From: DATMXS01 sp050260275
Lineage (GTDB): Bacteria > Acidobacteriota > Terriglobia > Bryobacterales > Bryobacteraceae
DNA length: 44,487 bases
NCBI GenBank assembly: GCA_050260275.1
Contig: JBLNBX010000176.1
Location: 1 to 44,487, forward strand
Reading direction: 5' to 3'
This document shows positions 1 to 7,951 of this stretch, one piece after another (positions within the stretch are counted from its first letter, which is position 1; every line of letters begins with the position of its first letter). Position numbers and translations under genes: made by a program. Under the pieces are notes generated by a model. That model was not told the origin of the DNA, did not search any database, and was given only the letters and a program-made list of their open reading frames with translations.

Positions 1-2
1 CG

Positions 3-89
3 AACTTGCCTGACCCGGCTGCTTTTGCGGTGATGGGATGGGGTTTGGTGATGCTCGGCGACATTCGCCGGAAGAGAAAAAGAACCTGA
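3..89 (+). CDS. C-terminal end of a PEP-CTERM-type secreted protein (5' truncated by window)
   Basis: The open frame enters from the left edge and ends at a TGA. Its last 28 residues have the three-part layout of a PEP-CTERM sorting tail: a LPDPAAF motif in place of VPEPATF, a hydrophobic stretch (VMGWGLVMLG), then a basic end (RRKRKR). Such tails direct secreted proteins to exosortase/archaeosortase-type processing at the inner membrane. The acid is Asp rather than the usual Glu. No exosortase gene is in the window, and the rest of the protein is outside it, so its function cannot be told. Confidence 0.7.
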   Translation, partial: NLPDPAAFAVMGWGLVMLGDIRRKRKRT

Positions 90-93
90 GAGG

Positions 94-118
94 GGCGCTG
101 CCCGAGTAGGGCAGCGCC
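94..118. terminator. Bidirectional terminator hairpin
   Basis: A perfect 10-bp stem (GGCGCTGCCC with GGGCAGCGCC) and a 5-nt loop lie five bases after the PEP-CTERM stop and before the end of the convergent binding-protein gene. On the minus strand the stem is followed by a T-rich stretch from the AAGAGAAAAAGAA run just left of it. It is placed to stop transcription from both sides. Confidence 0.7.
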
Positions 119-142
119 GTCGCTGCGGTTTCAGCCGCCTTT

Positions 143-1132
143 CTATGCTCCGCCTTCGCGGAACGAGTCCACATTGCTCTTGTCAATCAGCGTCGCGCCG
201 GTGTCAACCAGGCTCGGGATAGGCGACCGCGCGTTCTGCTTGAAGTCCGCGGTAAGCGTCTCGAGTTTGTTGTGGTACAGCAAGTCGAGCACCTGCGCGC
301 CGAAGTACGCCATGGTATAGGGCTTCTGCGCGATGGTGGCCGCAATAACGCCCTTTCTGATCCAGTCGAGCGTCCTCGGGTCTGTATCCATCGCCACGAT
401 GAGCTTGTCTTTAGCCGTGTGCCGGCTCACGACATCGGCTACTTCGGGGCAGGATTGCGCTTCCAGGCACACGAATGCGTCAACCGCCGGCTTGCCGCTG
501 TCCAGGATCTCTTTCGTCCGGTCGAACGCGATGCGGGCATCGCCCTTCATGTCCACCACCTCGACTATCTTGATGCCGGGGTTGGCGCGGAACACCTGTT
601 CGTAGCCGTTCAGGCGCTCCTGGAGATTAACCTGGCTGGGCATCGTTAACACCACTACGTTACCCTTGCCCTTCAGCGCTTTGGCGACGACCTCGCCGCC
701 CATGCGTCCCGCTTCATAGTTATTTGTGCCGATAAACATCAGGCGCTTGCTGGCTGGAGCATCCGTATCGATCGTGATGACAGGGATGCCCTGCGCGACG
801 GCCTCATCGATGAGCGGGGTCATTCCCTCCGGGTCTGCCGGCGAGACCAGGATGCCCGCCGGTTTGATCGGCCGGGCCAGGAGCTTCTTGAACTCCTCCT
901 TCTCGCCGTTCGGATCGTAAGCATCCGTGGCGGTCAGCTCGCACTTGACTCCGAGCTTAGTAGCGGCGTCGGTTAACCCCGCAGCCGCGCTCTGCCAGTA
1001 GGGAATGCTCTTATTTGTTGTTACGAGGAAGTAGGCTTCTTGTGTATCGTGCCGCGACCCACCTCCACAGCCAATGAGCGGGATGGTGAGCGCGGCGCAG
1101 AACACCGCGCCGACTCTTGACGTTCTCTGCAT
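143..1132 (-). CDS. Periplasmic sugar-type ABC substrate-binding lipoprotein (RbsB-like)
   Basis: This 329-residue protein has a lipoprotein signal: a basic start, a hydrophobic core and a lipobox LIGC with the lipidated Cys at 22. The mature part has the two-lobed periplasmic-binding-protein fold of the ribose/galactose family (Peripla_BP_4), recognised by YFLVTTNKSIPYWQ at the first strand, ILVSPADPEGMTPLIDEA, and IPVITIDTDAP before the hinge. In this family it would capture a sugar or related small molecule and pass it to a membrane permease. No permease or ATPase gene sits beside it, and the next gene is rsmI, so it is an orphan; a chemosensory or remote-transporter role is possible. The ligand cannot be told. 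Confidence 0.85.
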   Translation of the reverse strand: MQRTSRVGAVFCAALTIPLIGCGGGSRHDTQEAYFLVTTNKSIPYWQSAAAGLTDAATKLGVKCELTATDAYDPNGEKEEFKKLLARPIKPAGILVSPADPEGMTPLIDEAVAQGIPVITIDTDAPASKRLMFIGTNNYEAGRMGGEVVAKALKGKGNVVVLTMPSQVNLQERLNGYEQVFRANPGIKIVEVVDMKGDARIAFDRTKEILDSGKPAVDAFVCLEAQSCPEVADVVSRHTAKDKLIVAMDTDPRTLDWIRKGVIAATIAQKPYTMAYFGAQVLDLLYHNKLETLTADFKQNARSPIPSLVDTGATLIDKSNVDSFREGGA

Positions 1133-1189
1133 AAACTTCGGGGCGGGCGAAAACCAGCCGGAATGCCAGTATATCGTGAGCGGGACGGC

Positions 1190-2017
1190 TCAGGACTGCT
1201 CGCGCTCGGCCTCGCGATACACGTCGCGCTTCGAAAGGCCGCGCTCCCTCGCCACGGCCTTGATGGCATCCATGCGCGTCATTCCTGCCCGCACCTTCGC
1301 CTCGACGGCTTCGGAAACCGGAGTATCGTCCTCGCCCGCCGCGGCCGGCCCGGCGGAGCGGCCCACCATCACCGTGAACTCGCCCTTGAGCGGGACGTGC
1401 GAGGCCAGCAATTCGGCCGCCGTGCCGCGCAGGAACTGCTCGTGCAGCTTCGTCACCTCGCGCGCCAGAACAACCGGACGCGGGCCGAGCACCGCCTCGA
1501 TATCTTCGAGCAACTCGCGTAAGCGGTGCGGCGCCTCATAGAACACCAGAGTGGCCTGCTCATCTTTCAGGCGCGCGATGGCTTTGCGGCGCTGGGCCGC
1601 GCGGGGCGGAAGAAAACCCGCGAAGTGGAAGGCATCGGTGGGCAAGCCCGACGCCGACAGCGCCGCCGTTACGGCGGCCGCGCCCGGTATGGGCTCAACG
1701 CGGATTCCCGCATCAATCGCCGCCACGACCAGGCGGTAACCGGGATCCGAAACCAGCGGCGTACCCGCGTCTGAGACGAGCGCCACGGCCGTCCCTTCGA
1801 GCAGCTTCGCAACCAGTTCAGGAGCGCGCGCGGCCTCGTTGTGCTCGTGGTAGCTGATAACAGGCGTCCGGATCCCGTAGTGATCCAGCAGTTTCCGCGT
1901 CTGCCTCGTGTCCTCGCACGCTATCAGTCCGGCCTCCCGCAGTATGCGCAGAGCTCGCAGCGTGATGTCTTCCAGGTTGCCTATCGGCGTGGCCACAACG
2001 TAAAGCGTGCCGCTCAT
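1190..2017 (-). CDS. rsmI: 16S rRNA (cytidine-1402 2'-O)-methyltransferase RsmI
   Basis: The 275-residue product begins MSGTLYVVATPIGNLEDIT, the hallmark start of RsmI (YraL), and continues with ACEDTRQTRKLLDHYGI, YHEHNE and SDAGTPLVSDPGYRLV, all typical tetrapyrrole-methylase-fold motifs for S-adenosylmethionine binding. The family methylates the 2'-O of C1402 in the decoding centre of 16S rRNA. The C-terminal part (ARERGLSKRDVYRE) is the usual helical tail. The gene lies 57 bp upstream of the binding-protein gene on the same strand, so the two may share a transcript, though there is no functional link. The ATG start fits the family; only a weak CTGGGA is seen as ribosome site. Confidence 0.95.
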   Translation of the reverse strand: MSGTLYVVATPIGNLEDITLRALRILREAGLIACEDTRQTRKLLDHYGIRTPVISYHEHNEAARAPELVAKLLEGTAVALVSDAGTPLVSDPGYRLVVAAIDAGIRVEPIPGAAAVTAALSASGLPTDAFHFAGFLPPRAAQRRKAIARLKDEQATLVFYEAPHRLRELLEDIEAVLGPRPVVLAREVTKLHEQFLRGTAAELLASHVPLKGEFTVMVGRSAGPAAAGEDDTPVSEAVEAKVRAGMTRMDAIKAVARERGLSKRDVYREAEREQS

Positions 2018-2111
2018 CCCAGGATCAGTTTATATGTGTCATCCGGGCCGCGTTGACCCATGCGCCAAAGCCCCGCTGGCGCGACTTCTAGTACGATAGT
2101 CGCAGCCAAAT

Positions 2112-3236
2112 ATGCCAGATGACTCAGCGGGCGCGGAGCTCGCGCCACACGGGCCGTTGTACACGTTCGAAGTCCCGGGGAGGCCGCTGTCGATCGTTCT
2201 CGAGCCGGCGGCGGCGGGCCAGCTTCTCAATGAGGCCATGCGGGGACTTGGCCTGGTGCCGCGCCGGGGCGCTGAGGTCGGAGGGATCCTGGTAGGCTCG
2301 GTCGTGCGCGGCGCGCGCACCGTCATACGCATAGAGCAGGTGATACCGGTGCCCTGCGAATATGCTTTCGGGCCGAACTACCTTCTGTCCGGCAATGACA
2401 AGGAAACCTTCAAGCGCGCGCTTGCGGGCGTACCTGCCGTGGGCTTCTTCCGAACCGATACGACAGGCGAGCTTACGCTGCAGGAACGCGACGCGGCGCT
2501 TCGTGACGAGCTGTTCCCGGACGATCCCGTCGCGCTGATCGTCGCGCCGCGCATCCTCGAGGCGAGCCTGGCGCGCTGCTTTGTCTGGCGAAATGCGGAG
2601 CCGCTGGAAGCCGGTAAGGCGCGGATCAGGCCGCAACCGCGGCAGAGCAGGCGCGAGGCATCCCCTCAACAGGCCCCGCAACACAGGCCCCCGGCGAAGG
2701 AGGCATCGCGACTCGAGCCTGAGCCAGCCACGCCAGTGCCGCAGCCGGCGGAGGCCGCCCCGGACGTCCCGATTCCCGGCTTCCTTTTCGCATCCGAAAC
2801 AGAAGGGCCGCCTGCTTCTTCTTCGCCGCGATGGCGGTCGCGGGCATTTCGGGCGCTGCTGATCGCCGCTCTTCTGGTTGTGGGCGGCGCGCTGGGCTAT
2901 TTTGCGGCACTCAGTCTGTCCGGCAGCGCGGGCACAGCCTCGCGGGCGCAGGACCCGTACTCACTCTCGCTCGTTGTGCTCGAGTACGGGGAGAATCTGC
3001 ATCTGAGCTGGAATCGAAAGGCCGCTCCGATTGTGGCCGGAGGGCGCGGGCTGCTGAACATCGCAGACGGCGGGACAAACCGGACTCTCGAACTTACGTC
3101 CGCTCAGTTACGAAACGGAAGCGTTACCTACCATCGCCTGACGGACGATGTCAGGCTGAGGCTTGAGATATTCGTGCGGGACAACGTCAGCGTGGGTGAG
3201 ACGTGGGTTTACCAGCCCCGGCCAGCCGATCAGTGA
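2112..3236 (+). CDS. Membrane-anchored protein with degenerate JAMM/MPN-like domain
   Basis: This 374-residue protein is not a recognised named family member. Residues about 30-160 resemble a JAB/MPN (JAMM) domain: RGAEVGGILVG carries the conserved Glu (E55), and GFFRTDTTG (111-119) falls where active enzymes have GWYHSHP. Both zinc-ligand His are replaced (R114, D116), while the downstream Asp at the family spacing is kept (D127). Peptidase activity is therefore unlikely; a binding or scaffold role is an inference. A Pro/Gln/Glu-rich linker (165-240) follows, then one membrane segment (about 246-270) and a C-terminal domain of about 100 residues, probably extracytoplasmic. It is divergent from rsmI and its stop lies 1 bp from the convergent next gene. 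No clear ribosome site is seen. Confidence 0.65.
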   Translation: MPDDSAGAELAPHGPLYTFEVPGRPLSIVLEPAAAGQLLNEAMRGLGLVPRRGAEVGGILVGSVVRGARTVIRIEQVIPVPCEYAFGPNYLLSGNDKETFKRALAGVPAVGFFRTDTTGELTLQERDAALRDELFPDDPVALIVAPRILEASLARCFVWRNAEPLEAGKARIRPQPRQSRREASPQQAPQHRPPAKEASRLEPEPATPVPQPAEAAPDVPIPGFLFASETEGPPASSSPRWRSRAFRALLIAALLVVGGALGYFAALSLSGSAGTASRAQDPYSLSLVVLEYGENLHLSWNRKAAPIVAGGRGLLNIADGGTNRTLELTSAQLRNGSVTYHRLTDDVRLRLEIFVRDNVSVGETWVYQPRPADQ

Positions 3237-3237
3237 T

Positions 3238-3708
3238 TCAGGCGGCCTTGCGCTTCCCGGCGGTGGCCGCTTCCGGGTGCAGCAGAGCTTCGAACACGGC
3301 CGTGTAGTACAGCATCGCCTCGTTCAGGTCGGCCTCGCTGGCCTCGCCCTTGATGTAGCGGTCCGCGATCTCATGGGCGGCGTGGTAGTCGCTCAGTACG
3401 GTTCCCGCGTCGGGCGGCGTATCCGGTCCGCTCAGATCGTACCCGGCATCCTTTAGCACCTCGGAGGCAAGCCGGTCTACGATGCCAACCGCCGCTTTGG
3501 GGTCGTCGCGAAACCAGCTCCATGTGCTGCGCCAGATCTCCTCTACGCTTTCGCGGTCCTCCGGCTTGAGAGTGGGAAGCGTGGCAGGGCGGGTTGTGCG
3601 GAACGCAGCCGGGAGCGTCTTTTCGCGGCGCTTCCGGCTCCGGAAGGCGGGTGCGGCGATCGCGATCACCACCGCGATCAGCAGAGCTATGAGGAGGACA
3701 GTCGTCAT
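3238..3708 (-). CDS. Small membrane-anchored protein of unknown function
   Basis: The 156-residue product has an N-terminal membrane anchor (residues 2-21, LLIALLIAVVIAIAAPAF) followed by a basic stop-transfer patch (RSRKRREK), so the remainder is predicted to face the cytoplasm. The soluble part is helical and rich in charged residues, with the patterns EEIWRSTWSWFRDDP and YHAAHEIADRYIKGEAS. I do not recognise a family. A strong AGGAGG lies 4 nt before the ATG, supporting this start. The stop codon abuts that of the convergent MPN-like gene, with no room for a terminator between them. Confidence 0.6.
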   Translation of the reverse strand: MTTVLLIALLIAVVIAIAAPAFRSRKRREKTLPAAFRTTRPATLPTLKPEDRESVEEIWRSTWSWFRDDPKAAVGIVDRLASEVLKDAGYDLSGPDTPPDAGTVLSDYHAAHEIADRYIKGEASEADLNEAMLYYTAVFEALLHPEAATAGKRKAA

Positions 3709-3796
3709 GCGCCCTCCTGTGAGGTCCCCTCGATTTCAGGGTCCCGTAGATCGAGGACGCAGTCAACGTGTCTGAGGCGCTCCCGGCAAGACGAGA

Positions 3797-3825
3797 AAGA
3801 AAAAGGCCGCCCTGTCCGGGCGGCC
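3797..3825 (-). terminator. Intrinsic terminator of the AAA-receiver gene
   Basis: Read on the minus strand, an 8-bp perfect GC stem (GGCCGCCC/GGGCGGCC, 5-nt loop) is followed directly by TTTTTCTTTC. It lies about 30 bp after the stop codon of the AAA-receiver fusion. Confidence 0.85.
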
Positions 3826-3854
3826 TGTCGAGGTGTCGGGGCTGGGCGGCTCGC

Positions 3855-5315
3855 TCAGGCTCCAACGGCCGAAGTAGTTTTGAACAGTCGCGCCCGGATC
3901 AGGTTGAGGATATCGTTTGCCAGGAATGGTTTCCGCATGATCGGGAAGTCGTACTCCTGGCAGATGGCCTCTTCCTCGGGCGTAAGCTGGGCCCCGGTCA
4001 TGATGATCACCTGGGCCTTGGATGCGCGCCGCTGCAGGCGAACACCGAGCTCCACTCCGTTGCCGTCCGGCAGCAGATAGTCGAGCAGGGCGGCATTGGG
4101 CGCCTGCCGGCCGATCAGGCTCTGCGCTTCCTGGGCCGACTCGGCGGTCAACAGTCTCCAGCCCGCCTGCGACATGAGCCGCTCGAGAAACTTGAGCAGG
4201 TCACGGTTGTCGTCCACAATCAGGACCGTCGGGTGCTGCGGCGCACGCACCGCGCCAAACTCCACAGCGTGGATGTGCAGCTTCTCGGCGCCCTCGGCGA
4301 CATCGACGCGCACGCGCGCGCCTGGGTCGATCTTGCCCTGCGCCACAACTGTGGCGAGCGGCTGCGTAAGGAACTTGTGTATGGTGCGCTTCAGCTCGCG
4401 CGCGCCGTACTCCGCGCTGGTGCCCTTGTCGAGCAGGAACTGCCGCGCTTCGGGGGAAACCTCGATATTGAAGTAGCGGTCCCCCAGCCGCGTATTGACG
4501 TGCCTCTGAAGCTCAGCGATCTGCTGGTCCAGAATCGCCTTTAGCGCCTCGGCGTCAAGCGGGTGGTAGGTGATGACCGCGTCGATGCGGTTTACGAACT
4601 CGGGCGAAAACCGCTTCCGGACCGCCCCCAGCGCTATGCTCTCCAGCCGGCTCGCGACGTCGCCCTTATTCTGCACGAACGCCTTCTGGAAGCCCCACTC
4701 GGGGTTCAGCTCGCGCGACATTTCGTGCGCTCCGAGGTTGCTGGTCATGAAGATCAGGCTGTTCTCGAAGTTCACCGTGCTGTTGTCGCCCAGCCGCAGA
4801 ATGGCGCGGTCCAGGATGCCGAGCAGCAGGCGCGTCATGGACGGCGCGGCTTTCTCGATCTCGTCGAAGAGGACAATCGAAAGATTGTGCTTCTCGCTGG
4901 TGACCGAGTTAAGCTTCTGCTGAGTCAGCAGCGGCTGCGTTTCGCGGTGTCCCAGATAGCCCGGGGGCGCGCCGATCAGCTTCGCCACCTCGTGCTCCAT
5001 CTGGTACTCGGCGCAGTCCACCTTCAGAACGTTCCTCTCGCTGCCGTGCAGCACTTCGGCAAGCGCCTCAACCGTCTTCGTTTTGCCCGTTCCCGTTGGA
5101 CCCAGCAACAGGAACACGCCGACCGGCCTGCCCTCGGGCGCGAGGCCCGCCTGGAACATGTCGATGTACGGGATGATGTGCTTCATCGCCGCAGGCTGGC
5201 CGATCACCTTCTGCGACAGTAAGCTGATTAAATCGTGAGAGTTATCCCCGGTTGCCTTCTTCTGCTTGGGGGAGCCGGAGTTCTTCATTTCGCGAGCTTC
5301 CCTTTCTGGCCCCAT
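3855..5315 (-). CDS. Clp-type AAA+ ATPase fused to a C-terminal response-regulator receiver domain
   Basis: The 486-residue product holds one ClpA/ClpB second-type AAA+ module: Walker A GPTGTGKT (72-79), a pore-loop-like GYLGH (119-123), Walker B IVLFDEIEK (147-155), sensor 1 TSN (191-193), arginine finger in SPEFVNRID (R243) and sensor 2 GARELKR (304-310). The Clp N domain and first AAA ring are absent. Residues about 362-480 are a complete receiver: DD at 368-369, phosphoacceptor D412 in LLDYLLPDG, T440 and K462. The parts suggest an unfoldase or remodeller switched by phosphorylation (inference). No kinase is adjacent. The upstream ATG has AGGTG before it; a second ATG nine codons in (at 5288) follows AAGGGA and is an alternative start. 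A TTGCAA/TATCAG pair with a 16-bp spacer upstream could be its promoter. Confidence 0.85.
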   Translation of the reverse strand: MGPEREAREMKNSGSPKQKKATGDNSHDLISLLSQKVIGQPAAMKHIIPYIDMFQAGLAPEGRPVGVFLLLGPTGTGKTKTVEALAEVLHGSERNVLKVDCAEYQMEHEVAKLIGAPPGYLGHRETQPLLTQQKLNSVTSEKHNLSIVLFDEIEKAAPSMTRLLLGILDRAILRLGDNSTVNFENSLIFMTSNLGAHEMSRELNPEWGFQKAFVQNKGDVASRLESIALGAVRKRFSPEFVNRIDAVITYHPLDAEALKAILDQQIAELQRHVNTRLGDRYFNIEVSPEARQFLLDKGTSAEYGARELKRTIHKFLTQPLATVVAQGKIDPGARVRVDVAEGAEKLHIHAVEFGAVRAPQHPTVLIVDDNRDLLKFLERLMSQAGWRLLTAESAQEAQSLIGRQAPNAALLDYLLPDGNGVELGVRLQRRASKAQVIIMTGAQLTPEEEAICQEYDFPIMRKPFLANDILNLIRARLFKTTSAVGA

Positions 5316-5369
5316 TATGACACCTGATAGTTTGATGTCTCAGCGTTGCAACGGGTTTATCAAGCTCTT

Positions 5370-6515
5370 TTAATAAGAATAATTTACAGGATTATTCTTT
5401 ATAAATGAGACACTTAAGTCTGAAATGAGGCAGGAGGCGCGTCCGTCTCCGTAAGGGTTGTGAACGCGTGAGGCTGCTTTGTGCGCGGCTGGGTCGTCGA
5501 GCAGGCGTGTGGCTTCACAAACTATTGTATCCACGCAAGTTCCAGCCAATTTTACGGTTCCGGCCAGAACCGCCTCCGGACGCTCGGTTTTTTCGCGCAG
5601 AACCAGCACGGGTTTACCGAGCGTCGGAGCCTCCTCCTGAATGCCGCCAGAGTCGGTCAGGATGAGGTACGCGCGGCGCATGAGGTCCACAAAAGGCGCG
5701 TACTCCAGCGGTGCCGTGAGAAGCACGTTGGGGACGCCGGCGAGCAGCCTTTCGACCGGCTCCCGGACGCTGGGGTTGGGGTGGACGGGATAGACGATCT
5801 GTACATCTCGCCGCGAGGCCAGCCGGGCAAGCGCTGCGCAGATGCGTTCGAACGGTTCTCCGAAGCTCTCGCGGCGGTGGGCGGTGACCAGGATCAGTTT
5901 CCTCTCGGGATCGAGTCCTGGAAGGTCCGCGCCGGCCAGCTCGCCGCTTTCGAGCCAGTCCCGAACCAACAGGACGGCGTCGATACTCGTATTTCCTGTG
6001 ACATGAATCGCGCTGGCGGGCACGCCTTCCGAGCGCAGGTTGGCGGCGGCCCACTCGGTGGGGGCGAAGTGCAGCGAGGCGATGCGGCTGGTGAGGACGC
6101 GGTTGGCCTCCTCGGGGAAAGGCTGCTGCAGATCCCAGGTGCGGAGACCGGCCTCGACGTGGCCGACGGGCACCCGCCTGTAGAAGCACGCCAGCGCTCC
6201 GGCGAAAGTGGTCACGGTGTCGCCCTGCACGATGGCCAGGTCGGGCCGGATGTCGGCCAGAAGGGTATCGAGGGCGGCCAGCATGCGCGCGCACGCCTCC
6301 AACGGCGTTTGCCCGGGACGCATGATGTCGAGATCGGCGTCCGGCGTGACGCCGAAGGTGGACAGAACCCCGTCGAGCAGCGCACGGTGCTGCGCGGTGG
6401 CGCAGACGCGAACGTCAAGCCCGGCGCGCTCGCGGAAAGCCTTCACCACGGGGCAGAGCTTGATCGCCTCCGGGCGTGTTCCGATGATGACGAGAACTCG
6501 GGCGCGGCGGCTCAA
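5370..6515 (-). CDS. wecB: UDP-N-acetylglucosamine 2-epimerase (non-hydrolysing)
   Basis: This 381-residue protein interconverts UDP-GlcNAc and UDP-ManNAc for surface polysaccharide or glycan synthesis in the cytoplasm. It has the full set of family motifs in order: IIGTRPEAIKL near the start, QGDTVTTFAGA, GHVEAGLRT, PEEANR, GNTSIDA, TAHRRESFG and TDSGGIQEEAPTLGKPVL. The start is TTG, with AAGGT a few bases before it and the first strand of the Rossmann fold directly after. The last 20 or so codons (to KNNPVNYSY) are AT-rich, unlike the rest of the gene, and the final part lies within a hairpin. No other polysaccharide gene is adjacent. Confidence 0.95.
   Translation of the reverse strand: MSRRARVLVIIGTRPEAIKLCPVVKAFRERAGLDVRVCATAQHRALLDGVLSTFGVTPDADLDIMRPGQTPLEACARMLAALDTLLADIRPDLAIVQGDTVTTFAGALACFYRRVPVGHVEAGLRTWDLQQPFPEEANRVLTSRIASLHFAPTEWAAANLRSEGVPASAIHVTGNTSIDAVLLVRDWLESGELAGADLPGLDPERKLILVTAHRRESFGEPFERICAALARLASRRDVQIVYPVHPNPSVREPVERLLAGVPNVLLTAPLEYAPFVDLMRRAYLILTDSGGIQEEAPTLGKPVLVLREKTERPEAVLAGTVKLAGTCVDTIVCEATRLLDDPAAHKAASRVHNPYGDGRASCLISDLSVSFIKNNPVNYSY
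5375..5399. other. AT-rich inverted repeat at the 3' end of wecB
   Basis: An 8-bp perfect stem AAGAATAA/TTATTCTT with a 9-nt loop sits in the last codons and stop region of wecB, inside an AT-rich island of about 80 bp. It may act as a weak terminator or RNA 3' end; its base composition differs sharply from the surroundings. Confidence 0.5.
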
Positions 6516-6614
6516 GTCTTACCTTTTAGCACGGCTTAGCACGGCAAATGCGCTTGGGGCTGGCGCGGAGACACGTATCGGCTTGTTCGAGCAATCGGCG
6601 GATGGAGCGGCGCC

Positions 6615-6833
6615 TTACTTGTGGCGATAGGTGATTCGACCCTTGGTCAAATCATAGGGCGAAAGTTCCAGAGTGACGCGGTCGCCGGCGAGCACGCGGA
6701 TTCTGTTCCTGCGGAGCTTGCCGGCCAGGTGGGCCAGCACGGTGCGGTCCTGGTCGATCTGAACGCTGAACAGGCCGCTGGGAAATTTCTCAACTACGGT
6801 TCCGGTTACTTCGATGGAGTCTTCCTTGCTCAT
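6615..6833 (-). CDS. infA: Translation initiation factor IF-1
   Basis: The 72-residue protein has the usual length and sequence of IF-1: MSKEDSIEVTGTVVEKFPSG at the start, HLAGKLRRNRIRVLAGDRV in the middle and the ending SPYDLTKGRITYRHK. It is an OB-fold that binds the A site of the 30S subunit. An in-frame upstream start would add 22 residues of unlike sequence; the ATG here is preferred because AGGAGG lies 3 nt upstream and the family begins here. It is a stand-alone gene, 99 bp upstream of wecB and divergent from nadA. Confidence 0.98.
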   Translation of the reverse strand: MSKEDSIEVTGTVVEKFPSGLFSVQIDQDRTVLAHLAGKLRRNRIRVLAGDRVTLELSPYDLTKGRITYRHK

Positions 6834-6933
6834 TGTCCTCCTAATAGAATTCTTATCTGGCGCGTGCCGCGCCAGCGCAGGCGGGCCGGAAACCGGCACG
6901 CTTAAGGCGGGCGCAGTGCGCGTATTCGGAACG

Positions 6934-6939
6934 ATTATA
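6934..6939 (-). promoter_or_regulatory. -10 box of a likely infA promoter
   Basis: On the minus strand an exact TATAAT occurs about 95 bp before the infA start, in a GC-rich gap. No good -35 is seen at 16-18 bp, so the promoter call rests mainly on the perfect -10 and its position. Confidence 0.5.
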
Positions 6940-7015
6940 CAGGCTTCGGCGCAACCGGGGCCTGGGGGAGTCCGATCCAGCCGCCTCCCGCTTGGTAAAA
7001 TGGATCACACCCCCC

Positions 7016-7945
7016 ATGATCGCGGCAGCAACACTCACCGAGGAAATTCTTCAGCTCAAGCGCGAACGCCGTGCGATTATCCTCGCGCACCACTATCAGG
7101 AGCCGGAGATCCAGGACTTGGCCGACGCAGTCGGCGACAGCCTCGAACTGGCACGGCGCGCCCGCGAGTTCGATGGCGATGTGATCGCCTTCTGCGGCGT
7201 GTGGTTCATGGCCGAGACGGCCAAGGTGCTGAATTCCACTCGCACCGTTGTCGTTCCGGACCGGGAGGCCTCCTGCAGCCTGGTCGAGAGCTGCTCTGTG
7301 GACGCGCTTCGCGCCTGGCGCCGCGCCCATCCGGAGTATGCCATCGTCAGCTACATAAACACGTCGGTGGAGGTCAAGGCCGAGAGCGACATCCTGTGCA
7401 CGTCGCGAAACGCCGTGGCCGTAGTGAACTCCCTTCCCGCCGAACAGCCCATCCTGTTCCTGCCGGACCGCAACCTCGGCCGCTGGGTTGAGCGGCAGAC
7501 CGGCCGCACGAACATGCGCCTGTGGCAGGGCACCTGCATCGTGCACGCCACCTGGGCCGCGCGCAAGCTAGCCGAAGCGCGTGCGAGCATGCCCGGAGCG
7601 CTGGTGGCCGCGCATCCGGAGTGCGATCCCGAGGTCGTGGAGCAGGCCGATTTCGTGGGTTCCACCACCGCGATCATCAAGTGGTGCGTGGACGCGCCCG
7701 GCTCCGAGTTCATCGTGATGACCGAGAGCGGCGTTCAGCACTCGCTCAACAAGCTCGCGCCGCACAAGCGCTTCCATTTCATCCCGAACGAGCAGTGCAA
7801 TTGCAGCGAATGCCCGTTCATGCGGCTGAACACGCTCGAGAAGCTGCGGGACTGTCTGGTCACGCTCGAGCCACGGGTGGAGCTGCCGGACGAGATCATG
7901 CGCCGCGCGCTCGTGCCCCTCGAGCGCATGCTGGCCATCGCATGA
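7016..7945 (+). CDS. nadA: Quinolinate synthase A
   Basis: NadA condenses iminoaspartate with dihydroxyacetone phosphate to quinolinate in NAD synthesis and carries a [4Fe-4S] cluster. The 309-residue product has IILAHHYQEPEIQDLAD, CGVWFMAETAK, and three conserved Cys contexts (EASCSLVESC, GTCIVH and CNCSECPFM). The ATG at 7016 gives the usual family length. A TTG eight codons upstream is also open but adds unrelated residues. The gene is followed after 6 bp by moaA. nadB and nadC are not in the window. Confidence 0.96.
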   Translation: MIAAATLTEEILQLKRERRAIILAHHYQEPEIQDLADAVGDSLELARRAREFDGDVIAFCGVWFMAETAKVLNSTRTVVVPDREASCSLVESCSVDALRAWRRAHPEYAIVSYINTSVEVKAESDILCTSRNAVAVVNSLPAEQPILFLPDRNLGRWVERQTGRTNMRLWQGTCIVHATWAARKLAEARASMPGALVAAHPECDPEVVEQADFVGSTTAIIKWCVDAPGSEFIVMTESGVQHSLNKLAPHKRFHFIPNEQCNCSECPFMRLNTLEKLRDCLVTLEPRVELPDEIMRRALVPLERMLAIA

Positions 7946-7951
7946 GGGGCC

